A stretch of DNA of 64,000 nucleotides from Poa pratensis (GCA_947311845.1 CAMZMU010000116.1:2725492-2789491); one strand, 5' to 3'. Shown: positions 10,501-21,585, counted from the first letter of the stretch. Notes: generated from the sequence alone by a model not told the origin. Program-made: numbers and translations.

Positions 10501-11840
10501 ACGGCTTGCGTTTCTCTGGCTACAGGGGCGGTGCTGCGCTAAGTGCTTACGCACGACGGCCACAGACGGCGCAGAGGCCACAGAGATGCAGGGGAGAGCA
10601 GGGCAGGGAGGGGAGGGCACCGGGGAGAAGCTCCCGCAAAGGATCCACCACGGCACTGCTCTGCCGGTGGAGGGGATAAGAGGGAGGAGAGGAGGGGGAG
10701 GCTAGGCTCCAGGGGGGTGAATCCACTGCTGGGCATGGAACGGAACGGGGAGGAGCTGAACGGCGTTGTCCACAGAGTGGCGGCGCTGTTGGCTGGGTCA
10801 TGCCCGGTGGTGACCACGCCAAAGGGCATGCCGACATCAGCATCGTGATGATTCTCTCGCCCCAGGTCTCTAGAGAAAAAACCAATCATGTCACCTTGTG
10901 CCAAATTGAATTTCTAACAACTTTGCCGACTAAAGTTTTTGCAAATTCTCAAGTTGGTGCGACTAAAAGTTTTGAAAAACAGTACTGGACCAATTTGAAA
11001 CTGGTTGTTTGGAGAGGCAAACGATTTTTGGTTTGAACAAGACCTTGCCCAGAGGGGTAGGCACTACCAGGGCTTGCATCTAGGCACTCTCCTCCACTAC
11101 GAAAATCATTTGACTTGATTTTGAAAACATTTGAGTTTTTGGGCAGAAACTTTTATAATGAAAAAGTCAAAAAATTTCTTAACAAGGTATCCAATATTTT
11201 TACATAAATGGGTTACATACTTCCTAGGGATCATCCCCTAATTTTTGTAGAATTTTTGAGACATAAAGAGTAGGGGTTCCTTTGGAAATTGCAAATAAGC
11301 ATGAAAAGAGCATTACAAAGGAAGTATCTCAAATATTGCTCAAATGAGGTTGGGACAATGGAGTGAAATGTTCAGGAGGTGGAATCATGCACCTTCCCAA
11401 AATTGCATAATTTCTGGATGAGTGGAAGGTGTCTAGATAATTTCTGGATCGAAATGGCATTTCGGAAAATAACGCCCAACTTGGAAATATTGCATTGAAG
11501 TATGCAATATTTTTGCATGGAACGTCTTTATATGGATATGGGAGTCCTCTGCTATTTTTAGTGGAATTTATCCAGTGACGAAAATAGGCTTCCTTTTGGT
11601 AGGCGGAGAAAAGGGTTTAAAAGGTTCAATAATTAGGGCTATGGTTTTTGAGAGAAAACCTAAGCATAAGAATTATCACGGGTGTTGGTGTGGTTCGTGG
11701 ATCACCGAGAAATTTTGAGAGAGCAATTCCCAAGTCAAATCATCCTCCAAAGATTTGAAGAAACATTTAGTAAAAGAGAAAAAGTTTTTCAGGTGTCAGG
11801 AAACACCACTAAAATTAGGTTCGAATTTTCGGGTGTTACA
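7551..11840 (-). repeat. 4.29-kb LTR of the minus-strand element
   Basis: The plus-strand reading begins TGTGACACCC and ends GGGTGTTACA, giving matched inverted termini. It includes a fourfold tandem repeat (8997-9262) and a GC-rich stretch (about 9700-10850) that throws long spurious open frames on both strands. I find no gene in it. The partner LTR is outside the window, so insertion age cannot be judged. Confidence 0.82.
8997..9262 (-). repeat. four tandem ~67-bp repeats inside the long LTR
   Basis: Units start at 8997, 9065, 9132 and 9198. Each contains GTCAACCGGAAGACTGTGG, GCAAGCGCCTTCTCG and a purine-rich AAGAAAAGAA end. Periods are 68, 67 and 66 bases. The last unit has lost part of GTGGCAGCG. 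Tandem units in LTR U3 regions often act as enhancers; that is inference here. Confidence 0.85.
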
Positions 11841-12074
11841 TTCCTGGTTCATTCTCGCTCAACCCTCCTCTCCCTAACCCTAAGAGCATCTCCACCAGCG
11901 CGTCCAATACAGCGTCCGGCAAAGTTGCCGAACAGGCACAGTAGGGCGCGCCGGTAGCAGTTGCCGCCTATTGGGCGCCGGTAGCAGTTGCCGCCTATTG
12001 CCGCACGCTCCCAATAGCCCGACCCGACAAATTCAAATTTAAAACACCCCACAAGTTCAAATAGCGTTGGTTCG

Positions 12075-12166
12075 CACACCCAAAAGCATCGCCAGGTTCG
12101 GCGATCACACCCGAAAGTGTCGCCAGGTTCGGCGATCACACCCAAAAGCATCGCCAGGTCTGGCGA
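12075..12166. repeat. three 31-bp tandem repeats near the Harbinger end
   Basis: Units starting at 12075, 12106 and 12137 carry CACACCCAAAAGCATCGCCA and TTCGGCGAT with single-base differences. They lie in the 3' untranslated/subterminal part of the Harbinger element, just past the ORF1 stop. Confidence 0.75.
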
Positions 12167-12591
12167 AAATATTACAGAACATCGATCAAGAGTCACTAGT
12201 ACAGAACGACACATCTGATACCCCTCTATGGAAACGGCAGGAGTTAGGCGACGGAGAATCACGTGGAATGCATACAAACCTGACCTGGGCCGCGGCTGGC
12301 CCATCAACATAGGTAACGGAGAAAGTATTATCTCCGTTACCCATATTGTTGGCAACGGTTCCCAATGTGCCTCCGTTTCCGATATGTGGTTCTATGGCAA
12401 CGGTCATTCGATGTGTCCGTTTCCAATGTGGTCGCGTTCAAGCTTCTTGGAATTCGAAGCGAGGCGAGTAATGCCATGGCGTAGTGGCACCGCCCACTAC
12501 TCCTTAAAAACCCCAATCCTTGCTAGCTCAAGACACCACAGAATCTCTCTCTCTCTCTCGCTCGCTCGCTCCCTCCTACTGATTAGCGAAG

Positions 12592-12981
12592 ATGCCTCGC
12601 AGCAACGACACACAGGAGCACACTGAGTCACCGTGGGACAGTCCCCCCGTCAGCGGCGAGTCCGTTGAAGGACCGACGCCGGAGACGAGCGACGATGAAT
12701 ACGTCAACTTCCATGATCCCACCTTGATGCTGGGCCCGCCGAAGGTTGATTCTGATGAGGAGTCAACCGAAGATGAGAAGGAGGAGGAGGAGGACGACAA
12801 GGAGGATGAGGCGGAGGCGCCGGTCCCGAAAAAGAGAGCCCCGGCGACGGAGAAGAAAGCCGCCGCCACCGCCTCCGATATGCTGCCGCCGCCGCCACCA
12901 CCTCCAATGGCCCCCAACAAGCGAGGTCGTGAGAAGGACGAGGATTGCGCGGAAGCAGGGCGCAAGAAAAACAAGAAGTAG
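12592..12981 (+). CDS. 129-residue acidic/basic low-complexity protein carried in CACTA
   Basis: ATG 12592 follows a CT-rich leader (12542-12575). The protein has a neutral start (MPRSNDTQEHTESPWDSPP), a long Asp/Glu tract (residues about 50-80), a Lys/Ala region, a polyproline run and a basic end (RKKNKK) that could act as a nuclear signal. Stop TAG is at 12979-12981. I do not recognise a family. It may be a transposon accessory protein or a captured host fragment. A plausible leader and an intact frame favour expression, but low complexity can also produce open frames by chance. Confidence 0.45.
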   Translation: MPRSNDTQEHTESPWDSPPVSGESVEGPTPETSDDEYVNFHDPTLMLGPPKVDSDEESTEDEKEEEEDDKEDEAEAPVPKKRAPATEKKAAATASDMLPPPPPPPMAPNKRGREKDEDCAEAGRKKNKK

Positions 12982-13235
12982 CTAGTAGTAGTTCTATAAG
13001 TTCTCCATCTGTAATTTACTTTATTATTATTAATATGTACTGCGTATGTAATGTAGTAATCACTAATATTAATATAAGTATCCTATAAGTGGTTTTCTCC
13101 ATATAGTAGAGATTAGGAAAATATTATTCCAGAGAGTAGAAGAAATTCCACAGAGTGGACGCGTAGGTCCCACACCTCAGTGGAAGAAACACAAAGGATA
13201 CGGTCCTTCTAAAGAACCGTTTCCTATATTTTACC

Positions 13236-13579
13236 TATATATATGGGCCTACAGAGCAAAACCTAACTCACTCATTTCCTCACTCTGTCCCAGTATGCTA
13301 GATCTGTTCGTGGTGGCGGCTCCTAGAGTTGCGGCCATCGCCGGCGCCGTGGCGGCGCCATCTCCGCCCAGACGACGGCTATCACGGCGAGGTCTTCGCC
13401 ATCTCCCCCGACACGGCGAGGTCTTCGCCATCTCGCCCGACATGGCGAGGTCGTCGCTCTGTGCGCTTCCTCTGCCTCCACCACTTCCAGATCTGCTAGA
13501 TCGATCCAACGGCGACGTGAAGAAGGTATCAGATCCACTCTTTGATGTAGCTAACTTGCCTATTGTGCACATGATCTAG
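13236..13579 (+). other. TATA box and short ORF inside the CACTA
   Basis: A TATATATAT box at 13236-13244 lies about 50 bases before ATG 13295, which opens a 94-codon frame (start MLDLFVVAAPRVAAIAGAVA, then Arg/Pro/His-rich). A possible splice donor follows AAGAAG at about 13526. No family is recognised; the protein is low complexity. It may be the first exon of a captured gene promoter. The rest of the CACTA (13580-14750) has no convincing coding potential. Confidence 0.35.
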
Positions 13580-14000
13580 AGCAACTAGTTGTAGTTTAGC
13601 TAACTTGTTGATAGTAGTTCAGTTCACTTCCGGTAGTTCTATCTAGATCATTTCTTGATTTAGTTAACTTGCCTATTGTGCACTTGCAACTAGTTGTAGT
13701 TTAGCTAACTAGTCCATGTAAAAACAAGAGTCTATTTTGGTGACACTACATAAAAAAGTCGGAGACACATAAAAAACAACGAACATTACTCAAGACAGTA
13801 GTGTTTGTTGACTTTCCCATAATGACCTCCAATTATATACACAGGTCAGTACACACTATATATTACTGTATACTTCATATTATTGTGTTAAATTGTTCGT
13901 TCTATCTAGTAGTGTCAGAACTAACATAAATCCTTATTTACATTTAGGGATATCAAGCTGTTTCCTTTCAAACTCCACCATACATATCCACCGTCGCTAT

Positions 14001-14075
14001 TGTGACATTTTGGTACACTGCATATAATACTTTTTAAAGTAAAAGTGTTTTATACAGTGTCGCCGAAATGTCACA
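14001..14075. repeat. imperfect 75-bp palindrome
   Basis: TGTGACATTTTGG and TACACTGCATATAATACTTT are mirrored by AAAGTGTTTTATACAGTGT and CGAAATGTCACA with a short AT-rich centre. Related single arms (GTGACACTGCATAAAAAAT) occur nearby at about 13739 and 14101. It looks like a small fold-back insertion or structural feature of the CACTA. Confidence 0.5.
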
Positions 14076-14922
14076 TCGGTGACGTATTAGATTAGATTTC
14101 AGTGACACTGCATAAAAAATCCAGAGCCGGTGGTGGCCTCCATGGAAAGGATGATCGTTGTCAAGCATCCTATGAAGCTACTGACATCGCAATATCTGGT
14201 TGACAAGCCGTGTGTTGGCTGCTCCGGTTCATCAATAAGAGCCACCTCAAGACATAGGCAAGATATCGTTTCAGTTTGCTTAAATTCATAGTGTATTTGT
14301 TTTAGCATATGTATTTAACAATTGTAACTCTATTTACTAATGTATAGGGTCCAAAGCTTCAACATCCTTCTCTCAAGAAGTTGAGATAAGAAGAGATTGC
14401 TAGAGTGACACCTGCGAGGATTGTGGAAAAGGATGTAGGGAAGAAATCATATATTCTTTCCGTCCTTTGACATGATAGGCTTAGTATAGATGAAATCTGT
14501 TATCGTTTTACCTCTTATGTTTGTCACATCTTGTGATGCAATTGTAAAGGTGAAATTGTGATGGAAATGTAAAGTTACATTGTGATATGAATGAAATCTG
14601 TTACCGTTTTAGTATTTGAGCTTGTGCTGTGAGATTTTAAGTATCTATATTCATTTGTAAACGTGGCATCCTGTAACCGAAATATGAGAAATGCTCAGTG
14701 CAAACGAGTGGATGGCAAACTCCGTATCTGATGAAGTAAAACTAAGGAAACGGAGGTCTGCGCACAACCGTTGCCAAATGGAGACCTCATCGGAAACGGT
14801 TTTTGGCCTCCGTTATCGATGAAGGCCTTCATATCAGTGACAGAGTCGGGGACACAGACCCTTTCTTCGTTTTCGAAGGGGTTTTTGGCCCGTTTCCGAT
14901 GTGTCATTCTGTACTAGTGAGT

Positions 14923-16257
14923 ATCAGTCGATCGTCAACACCGGCTCGAGCGACTCCTCCTGTGTCTCGGCGTCTTCCCAGCCAGGGCATGGCGGTGGCG
15001 CTGCGTCTGTGCCGCAGGAAGTCCTGATCGTCGTAGGCTCCCCCCGTGGCGTCCATCGGCGCGGTGGTCGTCGTAGGCTCCCCCATGGCGTCCATCAGCG
15101 CGGTGGTCGTCGTAGGCTCCTCTGTCATGTCCATCCGCATCGGCTCCGGTGGAAGGACCCCCATCTCACACAAGATGCGCTGCTGGCTGAGCTGAAACCA
15201 AGCCCTCACCTCTGGCATGTAGGCGGAGAGGTCGGTGGTCAAGATCTTGGAGTCCTCCTTCATCTTTCGAGTGACAGATTGCGACGCCTCGGTCATGGCC
15301 TGAATCCTTGTCGTGTCGGCTTGCATGACCGCCGCTTGGGCCTTCTCCCTCTCGACCTCGAGCTGCTCCTTCTCGAGCTTGATCTTCTCCTTCTCGAGGG
15401 CGATCTTATCGTCATGCTTGCTCATCAAGGATGACCAATGGTCGGCGAAGGTGCTTGCGTTTTGCTTCGATATGTTGGTAACGTCGGTGAGGCACTTGTC
15501 GATGGACGCTTGCACGGATGCCGCGCTCGCCTTATCTCTCTTGGCCTTCTTCTGCCCAACAGGGCGCTCCTCCGACACAGGGATCTCCGGGTCGTTCGGC
15601 CCTACCGCGCCGTGGCCGCCGTTGAGGTCGATCCGCGTCCTATCCTACTTTTTGTTGAGTTGGAGCTTCACAAAACAATGCATGAACTTGAAGTCCTTGT
15701 GATCATTGTTCTCACGAAACAACATGGTAGCATCGGTGAGCATGTCCTTCACTGTCTTGCCGCTCGCTTTCCTCCTTTTGAATTTGCTCAAGGTCGCCGT
15801 TGAACTTGTTGCATTCGGCTTGGATGGTCCGCCATCTATGCGACATTGCATTCCAATTGCGATCCATAGGCACCTTCGCATAGTCACCATACCACATCGT
15901 CTCATGGAATTGTTCCTCAACCCTCTTCCAATACCGACCGTAGGTTTGGTTGGAGCCGACGATGGAGTCGTTGGTGACGAGCTTCCATGCATCGCAAAGG
16001 CACTCGTCCTCCTTGGTCTTCCACCGCTTCCCTTTTGTGCCCTTCTTCCTCGTCTTCCGGACCGTCGGGGCCTCCGCGTCCTCGTCGCCGGCTTCCTCAT
16101 CCTCATCGACACCCTCCATGTCCTCTTCCTCCTCACCGTCGCCGTCTTCCTCGTCACTGTGGCCCTTTTCCTCCTCACCGGCGCCGTACCATCCGGCCTC
16201 CAAATCTGGCTCAACGGCACCGGTCCCCGTGCCATGTCGGATCATGTCACCCAACAC
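14923..16257 (-). CDS. PIF/Harbinger ORF1, Myb/SANT-like (NAM-associated type) protein, frameshifted
   Basis: The minus-strand frame from 16257 has an acidic N-terminus, then the SANT-like block GKRWKTKEDECLCDAWKLV, with W, L and W spacing typical of Pong/PIF ORF1 Myb domains (residues about 75-140). One base too many in the AAAAGG run at about 15768 shifts the frame. It continues as SGKTVKDMLTDATMLF to a TAG at 15645-15647, then stays in the same frame through a Lys/Glu coiled coil (IALEKEKIKLEKEQLEVERE). After removal of the CACTA and one AGT the frame ends within 12 codons at a TAA near 12178. In active elements ORF1 binds the subterminal DNA with the transposase; this copy looks inactive. 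Confidence 0.75.
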
Positions 16258-16698
16258 TTCCGAACCATCGCTCTATTGCAATAAACAACGCGCATGTCAG
16301 TTACATGTGTATTGAACACAATGATCATGGGGTAAAAGACGTAGATTTCGTACCATGTCGTGGTCGCCGTCGTTTGGCATTCCTTCGAACATGTGGGCGT
16401 CGTCGCCGTCCGCGCCATTGCAGTCCGCGCAAATGAGGCATTGCCGGCCGCTAACATCGCCTGCGGAAACACGTCGACATTAACGCGGGCGGAACGGCCT
16501 CCTGCACGGCGCCATTAGAGCACATATTCGCGCCGTACGTGTCTCTATGACGGGTGGGCCGCACCTGTCGTAGGGCATGTCCGGCACCCCCGAGAGGGCC
16601 GACCCTTTGGAAGGTGCCGCTGGTGACGGTTTTTGGCGTCCGGACCCTCAATGGGCATTTGGGGTGTCGTTTGAAGGGTGTCGGTGGAGATGCTCTAA

Positions 16699-18240
16699 AT
16701 ATTATAGAACAAGCCTTCGAGTATATAGCCATCCGAAATAATTTGTGTCCCACGAAAATATAGGGCAAAATGGTTGTAAAATACTACGTTGAAGAAGGGT
16801 ATATATAAACCGTTGGGAAATGTATTTTCTAAATATTTTTTTAAAAAAAATAAGTTCACAGGTACATCTGCACGTTCCATGTGTTCGTAGAAAGTTTCGT
16901 GGAGTAACAATTTTTACTTGGCCTTTGTAAAAAGGATAAAAACATGTCACATATATGCTGGTACATAGCACTGGAAATTTTCTCTTTTTTAGGGTGACAA
17001 AGTAAATAGTAATTTCATCATTAGACCCGTGTGTAGGGTAGGGCACATGTTTTGCATCACATATGCATGCATATTTTGTTTCAAATTTTTTGGACATGTT
17101 TTGCATCACCTATTCACGTTCAAAATAAGAGGGTTCATACGTACCCGTGTTCTGCCTATTCACACTCATTACAGAAATTCTACATTCCGGCTACTTGCAA
17201 TATGATTTATGAAAAAAAAAATCAAGGGAATTTTGAGAACTCAAGAACGAGCGAGGTTTAGATTGGCGCGGGTTGGAAAAGATTGGTGCCGAAATCTCGA
17301 ATTCTTGGCCGGCCTATGTGACTAAAAATCTGGAGAGCGGTGGAGCATACCGCGTGCGGATGGCTAATCGATCGTACGCTCAATCTCTCACTGTAATTTG
17401 TACACGTAGCGTAGGGTTCCATCACCGTCGTTGGAACTTGAAGCTGTGTAAATGACCAGCCACGGGTTTGGAGAAGAACAACCGCAAAAAAGAGGGTTTG
17501 GAGAAGAACAGCCGTGTGCTGTGCTCTGCTGCACTTATGTCAGTACTACTAGTCCTCAAGTTCACACCGTTGTGCGTCTCCCCATTTCAAAGTTCAAACC
17601 CTCACTCCACGCATTCTCCTCCGGCCGGCGGCGGCACAGAGACACGAGCCTCTCTTCAACCCGTCGCCGCCCATTGCCCTTCCTACACAGGTGCCCTTCT
17701 CTCTGACCAAACTTCTTCCGACCGGCGGCTGCATGCGTTTCCTTCTTCTGATGATTTTGCTGTTCGCTCGCTTTAATGGCGCCCCGTAGGTTGGTAGCTA
17801 GGGTTCTGCGGAAGGAAGGACATCCGGCGAGTGCTTGATTTGGCCGGCGGCCGTCGAGTTGGAGGTAACGGATTTCCCCTCTTCCTCCTCTTTTTTCTGC
17901 TGGCTCAATCTAGGGCCTAGGGCCGTCGGCGACTTGGCCGGAGGCGCTGCGCCAGTCGGCCGTCGGCGACTTGGCCACCAGCCGGTGCGCTCACGCCACC
18001 TCGTCCCACGCTCTGTTGATCCTCTGTTGAACACGCCAAAGGGGGTAATTAGCTGAATTGGGGGCATACGAAGAAGGGGGGCTCATCATCAAATCCCCCT
18101 GAAATCGGGAGATTTGATGCCAACTTAGTACACACAAGAGGACTGAGCTTCAAGTACTCTATTATGGATGTACATACTGAAAACTTACAACAAGCGACTT
18201 GCTGTTTGCAGGTACTGTCAAGCTGGTCGTCCCCGGCGCA
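16699..18240. other. intergenic and likely 5' region of the F-box gene
   Basis: 16699-17440 is AT-rich with no coding signal on either strand. At 17463-17512 a 35-bp unit (GGGTTTGGAGAAGAACA...) occurs twice. From about 17560 the composition becomes CT/GC rich like a grass 5' UTR. TGCTGTTTGCAG ending at about 18210 is a good splice acceptor just before the F-box start codon, suggesting a 5'UTR intron. No TATA box stands out. Confidence 0.4.
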
Positions 18241-19388
18241 ATGGCAGCGGCAGCGGCGGAGGAGCCCTTTGCCACACTCCCAGAGGAGATTCTCGAAAAA
18301 ATCCTGCTGCAGATCCCGTCGCCGGCTTCCCTCGTGCGCGCCGCGTTCGTGTCCAAGCATTGGGGCCGCATCATCTCCAGCGCCGGCTTCCTCGGCCGAT
18401 ACCGCAAGCTCCACCCGTTGTCGGCGCTCCTCGGATTCTACTCCTCCGACCGCGAGTTCGGCCTCCCGGCCTTCCGCATCAATGCCTTGGTAAGCGACGA
18501 CCACGACCTCAAGGCCGTCGAACGCGTGGCCGACTTAAACCTTGTCGACCTCGAGCGAGATCCCGGGTGGCGCATCCGGGACAGCCGCAACGGCCACCTC
18601 CTCCTGTGTCGACAAACCAGCAGCGAATCTGGCGGCAACTCCTTCTCCATCTACAACCCCGTCTCCCGCCGCTGGTCACCATCCCCGCCGACCGTCCACA
18701 CCACCATGTGGACTACTTTGCGGACTGCTTGCTGCTCGGCGACCACGACGACGACTCCTCCCGCGTCGTCTCCGTGCAGCAGCACGGTGGAAAGATACGT
18801 GCCGTCGAGTACGACCCGGGCACACGCCAATGGCGCTCCCCGGACCACCCGCCGGAGTCCCCATGGCCGTTGGGTGGACGCAAATATCTGAACCGTCTCG
18901 AGGCAATGTACGCCGGGGACGGCCTAATCTTTTGGAGGTACACGGCTGCTTTAGCCCTTGTGCTTGATTGCAGCACCATGCGGTTCTCCATGTGCCCTCT
19001 CCCGGTAACAATATCATTCTATGCCATTGGAGAGATCGAGGACGGCGTGGGTTGCTTCGCCTGCATTCACGATCCGGGCAACTCTGAAACCCACGGTGTC
19101 CTCAAAGTGTGGCTACTTAAGAAGACGAACACCGGGGATATAACGTGGGAGATCAGTGGGAAGCAGATTACGGTGAGGGAGTTGCTCGGGCCAGATGCTC
19201 GAGTGCGCTGGTCGATCAGGTGACCAACGGCCTAGCTCTGCTCTCATTCAGCGATAAATATGATCAGTTTGTCGTTGATCTCAACAAGCTGAGCCTACAT
19301 GCTGAGTTCGACTTCCATGGGCGACCTTACGCTTATCAGATGACATGGCCGCCTATTGGGCTTGCTGCATTACAAGAAATTTGCAAAG
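18241..19388 (+). CDS. F-box protein, exon 1 (F-box + associated domain), two frameshifts
   Basis: ATG 18241 begins MAAAAAEEPFATLPEEILEK, with the F-box helix set LPEEILEKILLQIPSPASLV, AAFVSKHWGRIISS within the first 60 residues. It would bind SKP1 and act as the substrate receptor of an SCF ubiquitin ligase. The following F-box-associated region is visible in two more frames: HHVDYFADCLLLGDHDDD to GKQITVRELLG, then ALVDQVTNGLALLSF to YAYQMTWPP. The shifts are at 18674 (TGG/TCACC) and 19188 (CTCGGG/CCA); one extra G in each run restores a continuous frame. The exon ends at 19388 before GTATCA, phase 1. Either a young pseudogene or two base-call errors. Confidence 0.75.
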
Positions 19389-19869
19389 GTATCAACTTCT
19401 CCGTTCCCTTTTCCTTCACATATACAATTTCTACAGGCAATATGTTCCATCTAAGCAATCTCAGTAATAGTTTTGACCCTTTATTATTTGTCCCAAACAA
19501 ATTTCAGCGCATAAATGCCATCTTAGACTCTTTTCAGGAAACTATACACAGCTGGTTCAAATTCCATTTTTCAGTTAGAATTTCCTATAAAGAGCATCTA
19601 AGTAAGATATATGTGTTATGAGTAACAGGACATGCTTTGTTCAAATTCCTCCTGAGGTGCCTGTTTTGTGTGAGCTCTTCCACCCTAGATAGGAACATGA
19701 CAGGCAATATTGTTTTCACTTCCACTGAAACATATAAAGCACAATCAATCTTTATATGTGACTTTTTTGGCGAAGCTACAACTCACATTAACCTGAATTT
19801 ATATACATCATAGTCAGCAATGAGTAACTGGACATGCTTTGTCTTATGGAAGTTTGGGCTGTGTGGTTG

Positions 19870-21110
19870 GGATGTAGGATAGAAAAGGAGATAGGGTTTG
19901 GGAAAATGTGGAAAACAAATAGTTATGCAAGAGTTTTTTTGTGTTTCATAACAGCATAATGTCTCATTTTATGCTTCAAGAGGAGTCCTTACATAATGAA
20001 TCAATTATGTTATCACTCTCTTACTCCTTAAATGAATACTACTTGCATCGTCTTACTTTTGTTTTACAACACCTACATTGTCTTACTAAGAATCTACATT
20101 TCCAATTTTTCCCTCACAGAAGAGGAGATATGATTTTGGACAATGTGGAAAACAAATATTATGCAATTTTTTTAGTTTAATAACAGTATAATGTCTCATT
20201 TTATGGTTCAAGAGGAGTCGTGACATACTGAATCAATAATAATAACTCTGTTACTCTGTTTCCATTTTGTCCATCACAGAAGAGGCCCAACAACCGCATC
20301 AGGATGTTGAAGTTGCTGCACAGATTGATGATGTGGCATACACGGAGGTACCGATCAAGTTTTCCATTCTCCTTTGGAAATTAGCACAGTTTCCACTTAT
20401 CTGTAATTGGCACTAGATATGTACGCAGGGGCCGTTGGCCGTGTTTTTGAGGCGACATGATCTATGCGGCAAAGAACATGTCATGGATGCTGAAGCCAAT
20501 AACTCGGTCAGACCTGTCGAAGATGGCGTGCGTGTGATGGAGACCAAGGCCACTGAGACTGCTGCACCTTCAGCCGACTTGGTTGATTGGATGACACATT
20601 CAAGTGAGGCAACCTCTAGAAAACAAAGATGTGAGGGTAAGTGCTCCAGTTGAGGCTGTGGCCCGGTACCAGATAAATAGTTGCTCATTTCCGACATTAC
20701 TAATGGTATAAGTACTATTAATTGGTCTCTTTTACTTGAGTAGTGTAACGATCCATATGAATCAGAATTTACCTGTTGGTAATTGAAGTTGCTTTGGTAA
20801 TAAATACATTTCAGCCTAACTTACATAGTCTGACTTGAAAAAGACCTGACTTGCAAATCGGATTGGTTTTGTTATAAGGTTGACATGTAAGACGACTAAA
20901 AAGGAGAAAGTGGAAAACAACATTTGTTCTATTTTTTTAGTTTAAATAACAGGATAAAACCTCATTTTATGGTTCAAGAAGAGTCTTTACATAATGAATC
21001 CATTGTAATTACTCTCTTACTCCTTAAAATATTATTCTTTCATGCTAGAAAATTGAGGTTTCCAGTTTGTCCATCATAGAAGAGGACCAACACCTTGCAG
21101 AAAAAGACAG
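19870..21110 (+). repeat. three diverged intron/exon-2 repeat units in the F-box gene
   Basis: Units at about 19880-20125, 20120-20300 and 20885-21110 share GTGGAAAACAAAT, AACAGTATAATGTCTCATTT, TATGGTTCAAGAGGAGTC, TACATAATGAATCAAT and end in CATCACAG/AAGAGG or close variants. Only the second unit provides the exon used in my model. The first (CTCACAG/AAGAGGAG) and third (CATAG/AAGAGGACC) keep acceptor-like sites. This looks like local duplication of the intron 1/exon 2 boundary. Confidence 0.7.
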
Positions 21111-21585
21111 ATTTATATAATTCTATATGAATCTGATTATAATGAATTAGATTTTTTTCATATGCCAGGTTTATAGTTGGATTCGTTTGATATTCAAGTT
21201 TTCTACTGTTTAGTGCAGAATTGTCTTTAATCCAGTAGCTGTGTAAGGGATTTATGAGGGTATACAGAATGCGAAGAATTCAAACACAATTCTGAAGCAA
21301 TTTTTTCGTATCTTCATTCCAAATACTGATTCATACTGCCATACTATTTGTGGATTAATACCATGTTAGGCATGATTACTATTTGCAAAACTGCGTGCAT
21401 GTTACTACTTGTGTATTGCTTCACTCTCTGCATCTCGTGGTGCAGGAGTCGTACCTGCTCCATGTTTTCCACCAATGTCTCCGTCATCAAACAATCACTC
21501 TCCCTCGCAATTCTTTGATGAAGCTGCATACACCGAAAAAGTGAAGACTGAAGCCATGTACACCCAGAAACTGAATAATTCAGAG
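20280..21585 (+). CDS. F-box gene, exons 2-4
   Basis: Exon 2 is 20280-20347 (after CCATCACAG; reads EEAQQPHQDVEVAAQ...; donor GAG/GTACCG). Exon 3 is 20429-20636 (after GTACGCAG; reads GPLAVFLRRHDLCG...; donor GAGG/GTAAGT). Exon 4 is 21446-21585 (after GGTGCAG; reads GVVPAPCFPPMSPSSN...; donor GAG/GTAAGA). Phases agree at every junction (1, 0, 1, 0), which is strong support for a real spliced gene. The encoded stretch is polar and without a recognised domain; it links the F-box module to the long last exon. Introns hold repeated copies of the exon 2 region. Confidence 0.6.

Larger units (their letters stand above)
6616..11840 (-). mobile_element. long-LTR gypsy-type (LARD/Sukkula-like or chromovirus) element, minus strand, partial
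   Basis: Seen on the minus strand: a complete LTR (11840 to 7551), a primer-binding site for initiator tRNA-Met four bases later, then about 900 bases of internal region up to the gypsy element inserted at 6615. LTR ends are TGTAACACCC and GGGTGTCACA, a near-perfect inverted pair. A 4.3-kb LTR fits large-retrotransposon derivatives (LARDs such as Sukkula) or long-LTR chromoviruses. No pol is visible here, so the class is open. The rest of the element should continue upstream of position 1. Confidence 0.8.
12194..14919 (+). mobile_element. non-autonomous CACTA element with AGT target duplication
   Basis: Starts CACTAGTACAGAACGACACA (12194) and ends with the matching inverted repeat closing on CTAGTG (14919). 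TIRs are about 22 bp with one mismatch. The 3-bp duplication AGT is at 12191-12193 and 14920-14922. Subterminal copies of CCGTTTCCGATGTG-like words occur at both ends (12310-12430 and 14755-14900). No TNP1/TNP2 frame is present. It carries two small gene-like units instead. It interrupts the 3' end of the Harbinger ORF1, so it is the younger of the two. Confidence 0.9.
11884..16695 (-). mobile_element. PIF/Harbinger DNA transposon, ORF1 only, split by a CACTA
   Basis: Terminal inverted repeats GAGCATCTCCACC (11884-11896) and GGTGGAGATGCTC (16683-16695) are flanked by TAA at 11881-11883 and 16696-16698, the 3-bp target duplication of PIF/Harbinger elements. Without the CACTA inserted at 12194-14919 it is about 2.08 kb. 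It carries the Myb-like ORF1 on the minus strand. I find no DDE transposase, so it depends on a relative for movement. Confidence 0.88.

Noticed and set aside
10539..10904. 121-codon minus ORF
   Set aside because: Same GC-rich LTR stretch, Pro/Ser-rich, overlapped by equally long frames.
14901..15434. 177-codon plus-strand ORF
   Set aside because: Shadow of the minus-strand Harbinger ORF1 coiled coil.
15706..16284. 192-codon plus-strand hydrophobic ORF
   Set aside because: Antisense of the Myb-like domain; the hydrophobicity is an artefact.
18168..18480. Arg/Pro-rich first part of the long plus frame opening at 18168
   Set aside because: The F-box motif is in another frame here. Only the portion after about 18690 is real coding.
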